NCBI GenBank assembly: GCA_934525735.1
Contig: CAKSZM010000058.1
Coordinates: 1 to 12,074 of the forward strand
Reading direction: 5' to 3'
Source: an uncultured Faecalibacterium sp.
GTDB taxonomy: Bacteria; Bacillota; Clostridia; Oscillospirales; Ruminococcaceae
Length of the DNA stretch: 12,074 nucleotides
Part shown: positions 1-8,100 of the stretch, piece after piece
Layout: every line of letters starts with the position of its first letter
Position numbering within the stretch: the stretch's first letter is position 1
Translations under genes and position numbers: made by a program
The notes under the pieces: model-generated
The model's database searches: none
What the model saw: only the letters and a program-made list of their open reading frames with translations
Told to the model about the DNA's origin: nothing

Positions 1-807
1 CTCTCCCGCAAGAAGCTCGCATCTCGCAAGGGCATGGAAGAGATCGCTAAGGCCGCTGAGTCCGGCGAGGTCGTCGAGGGCGACGTCACCGAGTTCAACA
101 AGGGCGGCGTTGTGGTCAACGTCAAGGGCGTCAAGGTGTTCGTTCCCCGTTCTCAGGCTACTATGCGCCGTGATGAGGACTACACCGCTCTGGTTGGCCA
201 GCATGTCCAGCTGGTGGTTACCGAGTGCTCCGGCCGCAAGATCGTCGGCAGCATCAACAAGGTCACCGCTGAGCAGAACAAGGCAAAGCGTGAAGAGTTC
301 TGGGCAAACGTCGAGGTCGGCAAGACCTACACCGGCGTTGTCAAGAGCCTGACTTCTTACGGTGCATTCGTCGATATCGGCGGTGTGGACGGTCTGTGCC
401 ACATCAGTGAGCTGAGCTGGAACCGCATCAAGCATCCTTCCGAGGTTGTCTCCGTTGGCGACACCATCGAAGTGTATGTCAAGGACATCGACACAGAGAA
501 CCACAAGGTTTCTCTGGGCTACAAGAAGGCCGAGGACAACCCCTGGGAGCAGCTGAAGAACAACTACCCCATCGGCAGCACCTTCCATGCTCCGGTCGTG
601 TCTCTGACCAAGTTCGGTGCTTTCGTCCGCATCCTGCCGGGTGTTGACGGTCTGGTCCACATCAGCGAGATCAGCAATGACCGCGTTGAGAAGGTCTCCG
701 ACGCACTGAAGGTCGGCGATATGGTCGATGTGAAGCTGCTGGATGTCGACTTCGACAAGAAGCGCATCAGCCTGTCCATGAAGGCTCTGCTGAACGACGC
801 TGAGTAA
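1..807 (+). CDS. rpsA: 30S ribosomal protein S1-type RNA-binding protein, 3' part
   Basis: The reading frame is open from the first base, so the gene begins upstream; 268 C-terminal residues are visible. They hold three S1 (OB-fold) domains at about residues 22-88, 106-174 and 191-261. The last two carry the classic pattern: [20 protein letters not shown], and [21 protein letters not shown], each followed by VGD and a KRISLS- or HKVSLG-type strand. The first copy is more diverged ([18 protein letters not shown]), as in the early repeats of S1. In the family these domains bind mRNA on the 30S subunit and assist initiation. In many Clostridia this S1 module is fused behind IspH (HMBPP reductase); the missing 5' end prevents telling S1 alone from such a fusion. 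Codon use is strongly biased, as expected of a highly expressed gene. A strong terminator follows 42 bp after the stop. Confidence 0.9.
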   Translation, partial: LSRKKLASRKGMEEIAKAAESGEVVEGDVTEFNKGGVVVNVKGVKVFVPRSQATMRRDEDYTALVGQHVQLVVTECSGRKIVGSINKVTAEQNKAKREEFWANVEVGKTYTGVVKSLTSYGAFVDIGGVDGLCHISELSWNRIKHPSEVVSVGDTIEVYVKDIDTENHKVSLGYKKAEDNPWEQLKNNYPIGSTFHAPVVSLTKFGAFVRILPGVDGLVHISEISNDRVEKVSDALKVGDMVDVKLLDVDFDKKRISLSMKALLNDAE

Positions 808-849
808 TCAGCCCGTCCGGAAGAACATCTTCTGACACAATGCGATCAA

Positions 850-890
850 CAGCCCCGTTGCCGGGATAACGGCGGCGGGGCTGTTTTTGT
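850..890 (+). terminator. Rho-independent terminator after rpsA
   Basis: A 14-bp GC-rich stem (850-863 with 870-883, two G-T wobbles) encloses a 6-base loop and is followed by five T at 884-888. It ends the S1 transcript. The T-run lies only 12 bases before the next start codon at 901, an unusually tight arrangement. Confidence 0.9.
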
Positions 891-897
891 TAACAAA
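886..897. repeat. 12-bp palindrome before the gtrA-like gene
   Basis: TTTGTTAACAAA is a perfect palindrome overlapping the terminator T-run and ending three bases before the ATG at 901. The position suits an operator or a roadblock for initiation, but no promoter can be read confidently around it. It may be a chance product of the T-run. Confidence 0.35.
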
Positions 898-900
898 GCT

Positions 901-1521
901 ATGATAAAATTTATCAAGAAGCACTGGGAAGTGCTCAGCTACCTGATCTTCGGCGTGCTGACCACTCTGCTCAATATCGTACTGTATGCCCTGTTCAACA
1001 AGCTGTTCGGCTACACTGCTGCCAACAGCTGGGGAAATGTGCTGGATAACATCCTGTGCATCCTGTTTGCCTACGCCACCAACCGGGCGTTCGTGTTCCG
1101 CAGCAAAACGCGGGGCAGGGAAATGGCAAAGGAGTTCGGTGCATTTGTCACCTGCCGTCTGGGCACACTGGTACTGGATGCCGTCATCATGATGGTGGGC
1201 GGCAACCTGCTGGCAGCGCAGGGCGCAGCCCTGATGGACGGCATGGTACAGGGGCTGCTGAACATCGTGTCTCACTGGATCGGCCCGGAGACAGCCATCC
1301 AGATGGCGACGACCTATTCGGGCACGCCTGCGGGGATCTCGGACGGCTCTGCAGCCGTTGCCATCATCGGCGGAGCGGACGGTCCGACGGCGATTTTTGT
1401 CACCAGCCGCTACAACGCGCAGACGCTGTGGGGCCTGGCGGTCAAGATCTTTTCCAATGTGATCGTGGTGGTGCTGAACTATGTGTTCAGCAAGCTCATC
1501 ATCTTTAAAAAGAAAAAATAA
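901..1521 (+). CDS. GtrA-family membrane protein with OadB-like insert
   Basis: This 206-residue integral membrane protein has a clear GtrA-type frame. The N-terminal helix has the pattern YLIFGVLTTLLNIVLYALF (about 14-32). A second helix ends in FAYATNRAFVF (about 56-66), a third spans about 79-102, and the last runs about 174-195 and ends NYVFSKLIIFKKKK. GtrA proteins are four-helix proteins of about 120-150 residues linked to flipping or transfer of lipid-linked sugars in cell-envelope glycosylation. Here the loop between helices 3 and 4 is expanded by about 65 residues (about 106-171) and contains IIGGADGPTAIFV, discussed in its own entry. The start at 901 is the only ATG that keeps helix 1, but it has no good Shine-Dalgarno and sits just after a terminator. 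The downstream small ORF starts 21 bp after its stop, so co-transcription is likely. Family is confident; substrate is unknown. Confidence 0.8.
   Translation: MIKFIKKHWEVLSYLIFGVLTTLLNIVLYALFNKLFGYTAANSWGNVLDNILCILFAYATNRAFVFRSKTRGREMAKEFGAFVTCRLGTLVLDAVIMMVGGNLLAAQGAALMDGMVQGLLNIVSHWIGPETAIQMATTYSGTPAGISDGSAAVAIIGGADGPTAIFVTSRYNAQTLWGLAVKIFSNVIVVVLNYVFSKLIIFKKKK
1339..1410 (+). other. OadB-type IIGGADGPT signature inside GtrA protein
   Basis: Residues 147-170 of the GtrA-like protein include GSAAVAIIGGADGPTAIFV. In the beta subunits of Na+-translocating decarboxylases (oxaloacetate, methylmalonyl-CoA, glutaconyl-CoA) an IGGADGPT segment forms a conserved membrane-embedded region, and its aspartate is implicated in Na+ binding. 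Here the equivalent aspartate is D160. The segment is in frame and flanked by normal GtrA sequence on both sides, so it is an internal insertion rather than a frameshift or end fusion. Confidence 0.7.
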
Positions 1522-1542
1522 TTTTTTAGGAGGTACGGTCTT

Positions 1543-1680
1543 ATGAAACGTGGTCTGAAAGGGTTTGCATTCCTGGTCTCCGGTCTGGTGCTGGGCATCA
1601 TTGGTGCAACGGTCTCTGCAACGGCGATCGCTCTGAGCGCTGTCGGCATGGCAAAGGTTCGCCGTGCCAACAAGAATTAA
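1543..1680 (+). CDS. 45-residue single-helix membrane peptide
   Basis: The ORF begins at an ATG preceded by AGGAGG (1528-1533) and ends directly before the deoC ribosome binding site, so both spacing and signals support translation. The product starts MKRGLKG, has one hydrophobic, glycine- and alanine-rich stretch from about residue 8 to 36, and ends basic (KVRRANKN). This suggests a single membrane-spanning helix with positive charges at both ends. It could be a small membrane protein acting with the preceding GtrA-like protein, or a short secreted peptide; no signal peptidase site is obvious. No family is recognised. It sits between gtrA and deoC with gaps of 21 and 13 bp, so all three genes are probably one transcript. 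Confidence 0.7.
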   Translation: MKRGLKGFAFLVSGLVLGIIGATVSATAIALSAVGMAKVRRANKN

Positions 1681-1693
1681 GGAGGACGATAAC

Positions 1694-2359
1694 ATGACCC
1701 GCGAAGAAATTCTCTCCCATGTCGATCACACCCTGCTGAAGCCGGAGGCCACCTGGCCCCAGATCCAGACCCTGTGCGACGAAGCCATTGCCAACCGCAC
1801 CGCATCCGTCTGCATCAATACCTGCTATGTCAAGCAGGCGGTGGAGTACATGGCAGGCCGCATCCCGGTGTGCTGCGTGGTGGGCTTCCCCCTGGGCGCC
1901 ATGGATACCGCCAGCAAGGCCTTTGAGGCAAAGACTGCCATTGAGAACGGCGCTGCCGAGGTAGATATGGTCATCAACATCGGCCGCCTGAAGAACAAGG
2001 AGTACGATGCTGTCCGCGAGGACATCCGCGCCGTGAAGCAGGCCGTGGGCGATAAGGTGCTCAAGGTCATCATCGAGACCTGTCTGCTGACCGATGAGGA
2101 AAAGGAAAAGATGTGCGACATCGTCTGCGAGGCAGGTGCCGACTACATCAAGACCAGCACCGGCTTCTCCACCGCAGGCGCAAACCTCCACGATGTGGAG
2201 CTGATGGTCAAGGGCGTGCACGGCCGCTGCAAGGTCAAGGCTGCCGGCGGCATCTCCACCGTGGAGGATATGGAAAAGTTCCTCGCTCTGGGCGCCGATC
2301 GTTTGGGCACCTCCCGTGCCGTCAAGATCCTGAACGGCGAGCAGGCAAAAGGTTATTGA
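1694..2359 (+). CDS. deoC: Deoxyribose-phosphate aldolase
   Basis: This 221-residue class I aldolase cleaves 2-deoxy-D-ribose 5-phosphate to glyceraldehyde 3-phosphate and acetaldehyde in deoxynucleoside catabolism, in the cytosol. Family marks are HTLLKPEAT (12-20), GFPLGA (64-69), EVDMVINIG (89-97), YIKTSTGF (151-158) and KAAGGI (182-187). The Schiff-base lysine is K153, the proton-relay lysine K182 and the catalytic aspartate D91, so the active site looks intact. Length is normal for Firmicute DeoC. The ATG at 1694 is chosen because GGAGG at 1681-1685 lies eight bases before it; an earlier in-frame ATG at 1664 lies inside the 45-residue ORF. No phosphopentomutase or nucleoside phosphorylase gene is adjacent. 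I see no clear terminator after it, so some transcription may run into the metK leader. Confidence 0.95.
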   Translation: MTREEILSHVDHTLLKPEATWPQIQTLCDEAIANRTASVCINTCYVKQAVEYMAGRIPVCCVVGFPLGAMDTASKAFEAKTAIENGAAEVDMVINIGRLKNKEYDAVREDIRAVKQAVGDKVLKVIIETCLLTDEEKEKMCDIVCEAGADYIKTSTGFSTAGANLHDVELMVKGVHGRCKVKAAGGISTVEDMEKFLALGADRLGTSRAVKILNGEQAKGY

Positions 2360-2411
2360 TCGGTTTTCTGCATCAATTTCAGAGGAATGTCTAAAAAGAG
2401 TGATACTTATC

Positions 2412-2440
2412 TTGACAATCTGACGAAGGGATGCTAGAAT
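2412..2440 (+). promoter_or_regulatory. Sigma-A promoter of the metK leader
   Basis: A consensus TTGACA at 2412-2417, a 17-bp spacer and TAGAAT at 2435-2440 lie 25 bp before the riboswitch. Transcription should begin near 2447. It is one of the best promoter matches in the window. Confidence 0.85.
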
Positions 2441-2465
2441 ATCAAACGTACCAACTGAATACCGA

Positions 2466-2560
2466 CTTATCAAGAGCGGCTGAGGGGACAGGCCCTGTGA
2501 AGCCCGACAACCTGCGCAGAAGCGTAAGGTGCCAAATCCTGCGGGAAACCGGAAGATAAG
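2466..2560 (+). promoter_or_regulatory. SAM-I (S-box) riboswitch
   Basis: The segment matches the S-box consensus: CTTATCAAGAG opening, GAGGGGAC, GGCCCTGTGAAGCCCG, ACAACC, GGTGCCAAATCCTGC and a closing GATAAG. P1 is formed by 2466-2471 with 2555-2560. SAM-I aptamers bind S-adenosylmethionine and then favour a downstream terminator, lowering expression. The gene below makes SAM, so this is product feedback on metK. Confidence 0.95.
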
Positions 2561-2567
2561 AGTGCAA

Positions 2568-2603
2568 CGCTCAGAGCTTTCGGCTCTGAGCGCTTTTATT
2601 TTT
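2568..2603 (+). terminator. SAM riboswitch expression-platform terminator
   Basis: A 10-bp stem pairs 2568-2577 with 2583-2592 around a 5-base loop and is followed by TTTTATTTTT (2594-2603). It starts eight bases after riboswitch P1, as expected for transcription attenuation when SAM is bound. The competing antiterminator pairing was not resolved by eye. Confidence 0.9.
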
Positions 2604-2681
2604 CGCGCACAAAAGCTTGAACGGAATGTTGGAGCAAGAAATACACACCCTGCTGTAAAAAAAGTTTAGGAGGCAAACAAA

Positions 2682-3836
<1,155 letters not shown>

Positions 3837-3868
3837 GCGGGCAGCCCTTTGAAAAAGGACCGATAAAG

Positions 3869-3913
3869 CAAGTGCCGCACATTTCCCCAGAACAGGGAAG
3901 TGTGCGGCACTTG
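3869..3913. terminator. Long hairpin between metK and a minus strand ORF
   Basis: A nearly perfect 19-bp stem (3869-3887 with 3895-3913, one T-G wobble) encloses a 7-base loop. The 3' tail on the + strand, TTCGTTATT, is only moderately T-rich, and on the minus strand the tail is CTTTATC. It probably ends metK transcription and may also serve a convergent minus strand transcript. Confidence 0.65.
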
Positions 3914-3917
3914 TTCG

Positions 3918-4091
3918 TTATTGCAGCAGGGAGAAAAGTACGGTGCCGATGTCGCCGTCTATGCAGACAGACTGCACGGCAATCTCTGCCGCATCCCCAT
4001 TCGGGAAGCAGAAGACTCCGGTTGAAATGCAGCAGAAGGCAATGCTTTCCAGCGACTTGAGCAGAAACAACCGCCGTTCAGACTGATCCAT
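3918..4091 (-). CDS. Possible 57-residue hypothetical protein
   Basis: A short minus strand ORF starts [18 protein letters not shown] and ends SLLQ five bases before the long hairpin. It contains four cysteines (CC at 20-21, one near 28, one near 45) and no membrane helix strong enough to call. The upstream region on its strand has only a purine stretch (GAAAGAGAG) as a weak ribosome binding site. It fills an otherwise empty 330-bp gap between metK and the PNPOx-like gene, and lies 29 bp beyond that gene's hairpin on the same strand. No family is recognised. It could be a genuine small protein, a decayed fragment or chance; nothing in the + strand of this gap looks like a gene. Confidence 0.35.
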   Translation of the reverse strand: MDQSERRLFLLKSLESIAFCCISTGVFCFPNGDAAEIAVQSVCIDGDIGTVLFSLLQ

Positions 4092-4120
4092 AGGTCACAC
4101 TCTCTTTCTCAAACAGGGCA

Positions 4121-4150
4121 AGCCCCGCAGGACGGATTTCCTGCGAGGCT
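4121..4150 (-). terminator. Hairpin after the PNPOx-like gene
   Basis: A 12-bp stem (4121-4132 with 4139-4150, one G-T wobble) and 6-base loop lie 17 bp beyond the stop of the minus strand flavoprotein gene. The tail on that strand (TGCCCTGTTTGAG) is poor in T, so termination may be inefficient. Confidence 0.55.
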
Positions 4151-4167
4151 CGCCGGGGAAACAGTTC

Positions 4168-4563
4168 TCAGAACTCGTAGGGAGGGTTGCCGGAGAAGTC
4201 GGCGATGACGCCGTGGGCATCCTCCAGATAGAACACCTCAAAGATGGGGTTGGCGGCCTCGCCGTACTGGCTCTTCACGATGGGGTTGGCGATGCACATT
4301 TCCTTTGCAGCCATGTTGTTTTCGAACACAGCCTTGCCGTGCAGGCGGATCCATGCGTAGGCCGGGCTGGAAACGGAGACCTCAATTTCCGGGTTTGCCT
4401 GCATATCCTTGTACACGTCTTTGGTGCTGTTGGTGCAGAACCACAGCTTGCCGCCCAGCTCGCCTGCGAACATGAAGGGGCGGCACTTAGCCTTGCCGTC
4501 GCGGCCGACGGTGGCCAGATACTGCACAGGATTGGCGTTCAGAAATTCTACGACTTTGTTCAT
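4168..4563 (-). CDS. Pyridoxamine 5'-phosphate oxidase-like flavin-binding protein
   Basis: This 131-residue protein fits the small FMN-binding split-barrel (PNPOx-like) family. It has NPVQYLATVGRDGKAKCRPF (11-30), where this family places its flavin-contacting strand pair, then GGKLWFCTNSTKDVYKDMQ (37-55) and ANPEIEVSV (56-64). WIRLHGKAVF (71-80) and an aromatic-rich C-terminus follow. Such proteins are soluble dimers binding FMN or F420; many are reductases or have unknown substrates, so a role in vitamin B6 synthesis should not be assumed. The ATG at 4563 is chosen because GGAGG sits seven bases before it; a longer frame starting at 4614 lacks such a site. The divergent HxlR-type regulator next door is a common arrangement for stress-inducible flavoproteins and probably controls it. 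Confidence 0.8.
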   Translation of the reverse strand: MNKVVEFLNANPVQYLATVGRDGKAKCRPFMFAGELGGKLWFCTNSTKDVYKDMQANPEIEVSVSSPAYAWIRLHGKAVFENNMAAKEMCIANPIVKSQYGEAANPIFEVFYLEDAHGVIADFSGNPPYEF

Positions 4564-4601
4564 GAGAATACCTCCGATAGGGAAAAAGTGTGTTAAAACG
4601 G

Positions 4602-4630
4602 TTGCGTTTTTCATTCGCTGACACTATAAT
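4602..4630 (+). promoter_or_regulatory. Promoter of the HxlR-type regulator
   Basis: TTGCGT at 4602-4607, a 17-bp spacer and consensus TATAAT at 4625-4630 point toward the regulator gene. The expected start near 4637 leaves a 70-base leader containing both inverted repeats, which suits autorepression. Confidence 0.65.
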
Positions 4631-4654
4631 AACGCTATAGAGCCGATTCGTAAA
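4626..4654 (-). promoter_or_regulatory. Promoter of the PNPOx-like gene
   Basis: On the minus strand, TTTACG (4654-4649), a 17-bp spacer and TATTAT (4631-4626) form a plausible sigma-A promoter. Its -10 box shares five of six base pairs with the -10 box of the opposite promoter, so the two polymerases would compete for one site. Confidence 0.6.
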
Positions 4655-4658
4655 GTAA

Positions 4659-4672
4659 GCACAATATTGTGC
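4659..4672. promoter_or_regulatory. Perfect 14-bp palindrome, candidate operator
   Basis: GCACAATATTGTGC is perfectly self-complementary. It lies just upstream of the -35 box of the minus strand promoter and within the leader of the + strand regulator transcript, so one bound protein could affect both genes. Confidence 0.5.
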
Positions 4673-4674
4673 AG

Positions 4675-4694
4675 TAGTTACCAAAAGGATACTA
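4675..4694. promoter_or_regulatory. Imperfect inverted repeat, candidate HxlR operator
   Basis: TAGTTACC and GGATACTA are separated by AAAA and match as an inverted repeat at six of eight positions. TACC/GGTA-type inverted repeats of this size are plausible targets for HxlR winged-helix dimers. It ends 12 bp before the regulator's start codon. Confidence 0.5.
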
Positions 4695-4706
4695 TTGGAG
4701 GAAACG

Positions 4707-5051
4707 ATGGAAACAGAAGCTTTGAAGGAACTGCCGGCCTGCCCGGTGGAAACCACCCTCACCCTCATCAGCGATAAATGGAAGGTGCTGATCCTGCGGG
4801 ATCTGATGCCCGGGACGAAGCGCTTCGGCGAACTGCGGAAATCCATCGGGCATGTGACCCAGAAGGTGCTGACAGCCCAGCTGCGCCAGATGGAGGAAAG
4901 CGGCCTGCTGACCCGCAAGGTCTATGCCGAGGTGCCGCCTCGGGTGGAGTATACCCTCACCGAACTGGGTTACAGCCTGAAGCCTATCCTTGATGCAATG
5001 TGGACCTGGGGCGAAGAATACAAGAGCAGGCTCCAGAAACAGGAACAATAA
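4707..5051 (+). CDS. HxlR-family winged-helix transcriptional regulator
   Basis: This 114-residue protein is a typical HxlR/MarR-like regulator. CPVETTLTLISDKWKVLILRDL starts at residue 12, MPGTKRFGELRKSIGHVTQKVLTAQLRQMEESGLL covers the recognition helix region (34-68), and a wing VYAEVPPRVEYTLTELG follows. The conserved N-terminal cysteine, C12, corresponds to the position used by YodB and HypR of Bacillus subtilis to sense quinones, diamide or disulfide stress. A redox or electrophile signal is therefore plausible but inferred. The ATG at 4707 has TTGGAGG ending five bases upstream; an in-frame TTG at 4695 overlaps that site and is rejected. It is transcribed away from the PNPOx-like gene, its likely target, and is followed by a strong bidirectional terminator. 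Confidence 0.9.
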   Translation: METEALKELPACPVETTLTLISDKWKVLILRDLMPGTKRFGELRKSIGHVTQKVLTAQLRQMEESGLLTRKVYAEVPPRVEYTLTELGYSLKPILDAMWTWGEEYKSRLQKQEQ

Positions 5052-5060
5052 AACCAACAA

Positions 5061-5110
5061 AAAACCGGCCCTCCTCCGCACAAAAACACGGAAGAGGGCC
5101 GGTTTTATTT
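5061..5110. terminator. Bidirectional terminator between hxlR-type gene and fucO
   Basis: An 18-bp stem with one mismatch (5061-5078 with 5089-5106) has A-rich 5' and T-rich 3' flanks, so it gives a U-tail on both strands. It separates the convergent regulator gene and fucO, whose stops lie at 5051 and 5135. Confidence 0.9.
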
Positions 5111-5134
5111 ATGAGAAAATACGGTCAGGCACAA

Positions 5135-6283
5135 TTACAGCTGGCTCTTGTACAGCTCCGCGATCTCCTCCACGCTGGTGTCGCGGGGGTTGCCGGGGCA
5201 GCAGGCATCGGCAAAGGCAGACTCGGCCAGGAACTGGATGTCCTCTTCCTTCAGGATGCCGTGCAGGTTTGCGGGAATGCCCACGTCAGCGCTCAGCTGC
5301 TTGACGGCGGCGATGGTTGCATCAGCTGCTGCAGCGTCGTTCATCTCATCGATGCCCTTGACGCCCATGGCCTTGCCGACAGCGCGGTAACGCTCACCGG
5401 CAACGGTCTTGTTGTACTCCAGACCCACCGGCAGCAGGATGGCGCAGGCCACGCCGTGGGGAGTGTCATACAGAGCAGACAGGCCGTGTGCCATGGAGTG
5501 GACGATGCCCAGACCCACGTTGGAGAAGCCCATGCCGGCGATGTACTGGCCCAGAGCCATGCCCTCGCGGCCTTCCGGAGTGTTCTGCACGGCACCGCGC
5601 AGGTTCTCGCTGATGAGCTTGATGGCTTCCAGATGGAACATATCGGAGATGGTGCAGTGGCCCTTGGTGATGTAGCCCTCGATGGCGTGGGTCAGAGCGT
5701 CCATACCGGTGGCAGCGGTCAGGCCCTTGGGCATGGAGGACATCATATCGGGGTCAACGACAGCGATCTCGGGGATATCGTTGGTATCCACGCAGACGAA
5801 CTTGCGCTTCTTCTCCACGTCGGTGATGACGTAGTTGATGGTGACCTCGGCAGCGGTACCGGCGGTGGTGGGCACTGCAATGGTGAACACGGCGTGCTTC
5901 TTGGTGGGAGCAACGCCTTCCAGAGAGCGCACATCGGCGAACTCGGGGTTGTTGATGATGATGCCGATGGCCTTTGCGGTATCCATGGAGGAGCCGCCGC
6001 CGATGGTGACGATGCAGTCTGCCTCAGCAGCCTTGAATGCGGCCACACCGTCCTGCACGTTGGCGATGGTGGGGTTGGGCTTGATCTCGCTGTAAACGCT
6101 GTAAGCAAAGTTTGCAGCATCCAGCAGGTCGGTGACCTTCTTGGTAACGCCGAACTTGATCAGGTCGGGGTCGGAGCAGACGAAAGCCTTCTTGTAGCCG
6201 CGGGCGGTCAGCTCGGGAACGATGTTCTCGATGGCACCGTGGCCGTGGTAGGAAATAGTGTTCAGAACGATACGATCAGCCAT
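5135..6283 (-). CDS. fucO: Lactaldehyde reductase / 1,2-propanediol oxidoreductase
   Basis: This 382-residue group III iron-dependent alcohol dehydrogenase closely follows Escherichia coli FucO from memory. Shared stretches are NNPEFADVRSLEG, AVPTTAGTAAEVTINYVITD, MALGQYIAGMGFSNVGLG and a C-terminal GNPRDTSVEEIAELY. FucO reduces L-lactaldehyde to L-1,2-propanediol with NADH during anaerobic fucose or rhamnose use. The nucleotide loop GGGSSMD is at 95-101. Iron ligands D195, H199, H262 and H276 and the active-site H266 are all present. The ATG at 6283 has GGAGG nine bases upstream; a longer frame to 6328 has none. No fucose or rhamnose genes are nearby, so it may act on propanediol, 1,3-propanediol or acetaldehyde pools. 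It is divergent from glpK. Confidence 0.92.
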   Translation of the reverse strand: MADRIVLNTISYHGHGAIENIVPELTARGYKKAFVCSDPDLIKFGVTKKVTDLLDAANFAYSVYSEIKPNPTIANVQDGVAAFKAAEADCIVTIGGGSSMDTAKAIGIIINNPEFADVRSLEGVAPTKKHAVFTIAVPTTAGTAAEVTINYVITDVEKKRKFVCVDTNDIPEIAVVDPDMMSSMPKGLTAATGMDALTHAIEGYITKGHCTISDMFHLEAIKLISENLRGAVQNTPEGREGMALGQYIAGMGFSNVGLGIVHSMAHGLSALYDTPHGVACAILLPVGLEYNKTVAGERYRAVGKAMGVKGIDEMNDAAAADATIAAVKQLSADVGIPANLHGILKEEDIQFLAESAFADACCPGNPRDTSVEEIAELYKSQL

Positions 6284-6308
6284 GATAGATTTCCTCCAAA
6301 TCTTTTTT

Positions 6309-6325
6309 CTGCCGGCGTTCGGCAG
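6309..6325. repeat. Small hairpin in the fucO leader
   Basis: CTGCCG (6309-6314) and CGGCAG (6320-6325) form a 6-bp GC stem with a 5-base loop in the untranslated leader of fucO. On the fucO strand it is followed by A residues, so it is not a terminator; it may affect message stability. Confidence 0.4.
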
Positions 6326-6340
6326 CATTCTCTGTCACTC

Positions 6341-6369
6341 AGCATAACACATTGCCAAAAAATATACAA
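6341..6369 (-). promoter_or_regulatory. Promoter of fucO
   Basis: On the minus strand, TTGTAT (6369-6364), a 17-bp spacer and TATGCT (6346-6341) lie 58 bp before the fucO start. The surrounding DNA is markedly AT-rich, which could act as an UP element. Confidence 0.5.
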
Positions 6370-6372
6370 TAT

Positions 6373-6389
6373 GAAATTATTTGAATTTC
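6373..6389. promoter_or_regulatory. Inverted repeat upstream of the fucO promoter
   Basis: GAAATT (6373-6378) and AATTTC (6384-6389) form a perfect inverted repeat with a 5-bp gap, just upstream of the fucO -35 box. It could be an activator site, but low complexity in this AT-rich stretch makes a chance match possible. Confidence 0.3.
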
Positions 6390-6484
6390 TTGTAAATTTT
6401 TATGTTTGTGGATATTTTTCTGGATAGTTTCTCCAGTTTTGTGCAATTTTGTTGTGCGCTGACCTTTTTATTCCGGCCGAATCC

Positions 6485-6493
6485 TGCTATACT
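6485..6493 (+). promoter_or_regulatory. Extended -10 promoter of glpK
   Basis: TGCTATACT contains a TG extension and a -10 hexamer TATACT (6488-6493). No good -35 box is present at the usual distance (TTTTTA at 6465-6470), which fits an extended -10 promoter. The message would start near 6500. Confidence 0.55.
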
Positions 6494-6533
6494 GGAACCA
6501 CTCATAAAAACATCTGCAGGAGGTTTTACACCC

Positions 6534-8021
<1,488 letters not shown>

Positions 8022-8066
8022 TTTTCATCCGTTGCCATAAGCACCGATTTTGTAGGAAAAGCGAGA

Positions 8067-8072
8067 TATACT
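8067..8072 (+). promoter_or_regulatory. Candidate -10 box for the cupin gene
   Basis: TATACT lies 28 bp before the cupin start, but no matching -35 box was found at 16-18 bp. The gene may have its own weak promoter or be read through from glpK, since I see no terminator in the 79-bp gap. Confidence 0.35.
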
Positions 8073-8100
8073 ATAGAAAAACATCGTGCAAGGAGCATCT

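Noticed and set aside
808..1695. Long open frame on the minus strand opposite the gtrA-like gene
   Set aside because: It is a high-GC shadow frame: histidine-, glutamine- and arginine-rich composition with no family match, covering a clear membrane-protein gene and the small peptide gene.
1598..2473. Minus strand open frame over deoC
   Set aside because: It lies antisense to an intact deoC with all catalytic residues, and its product is low-complexity and histidine-rich.
3872..4060. 62-residue + strand ORF after metK
   Set aside because: It starts inside the long hairpin, has no ribosome binding site and its product is arginine- and cysteine-rich without recognisable features.
5000..6427. 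475-residue + strand frame opposite fucO
   Set aside because: It is antisense to fucO, whose iron ligands are all present; the product is a repetitive histidine/glycine/valine-rich shadow.
6371..6427. 18-codon ORF starting ATGAAATTATTT in the fucO-glpK spacer
   Set aside because: It has no ribosome binding site and sits in AT-rich regulatory DNA; length and composition give no support.
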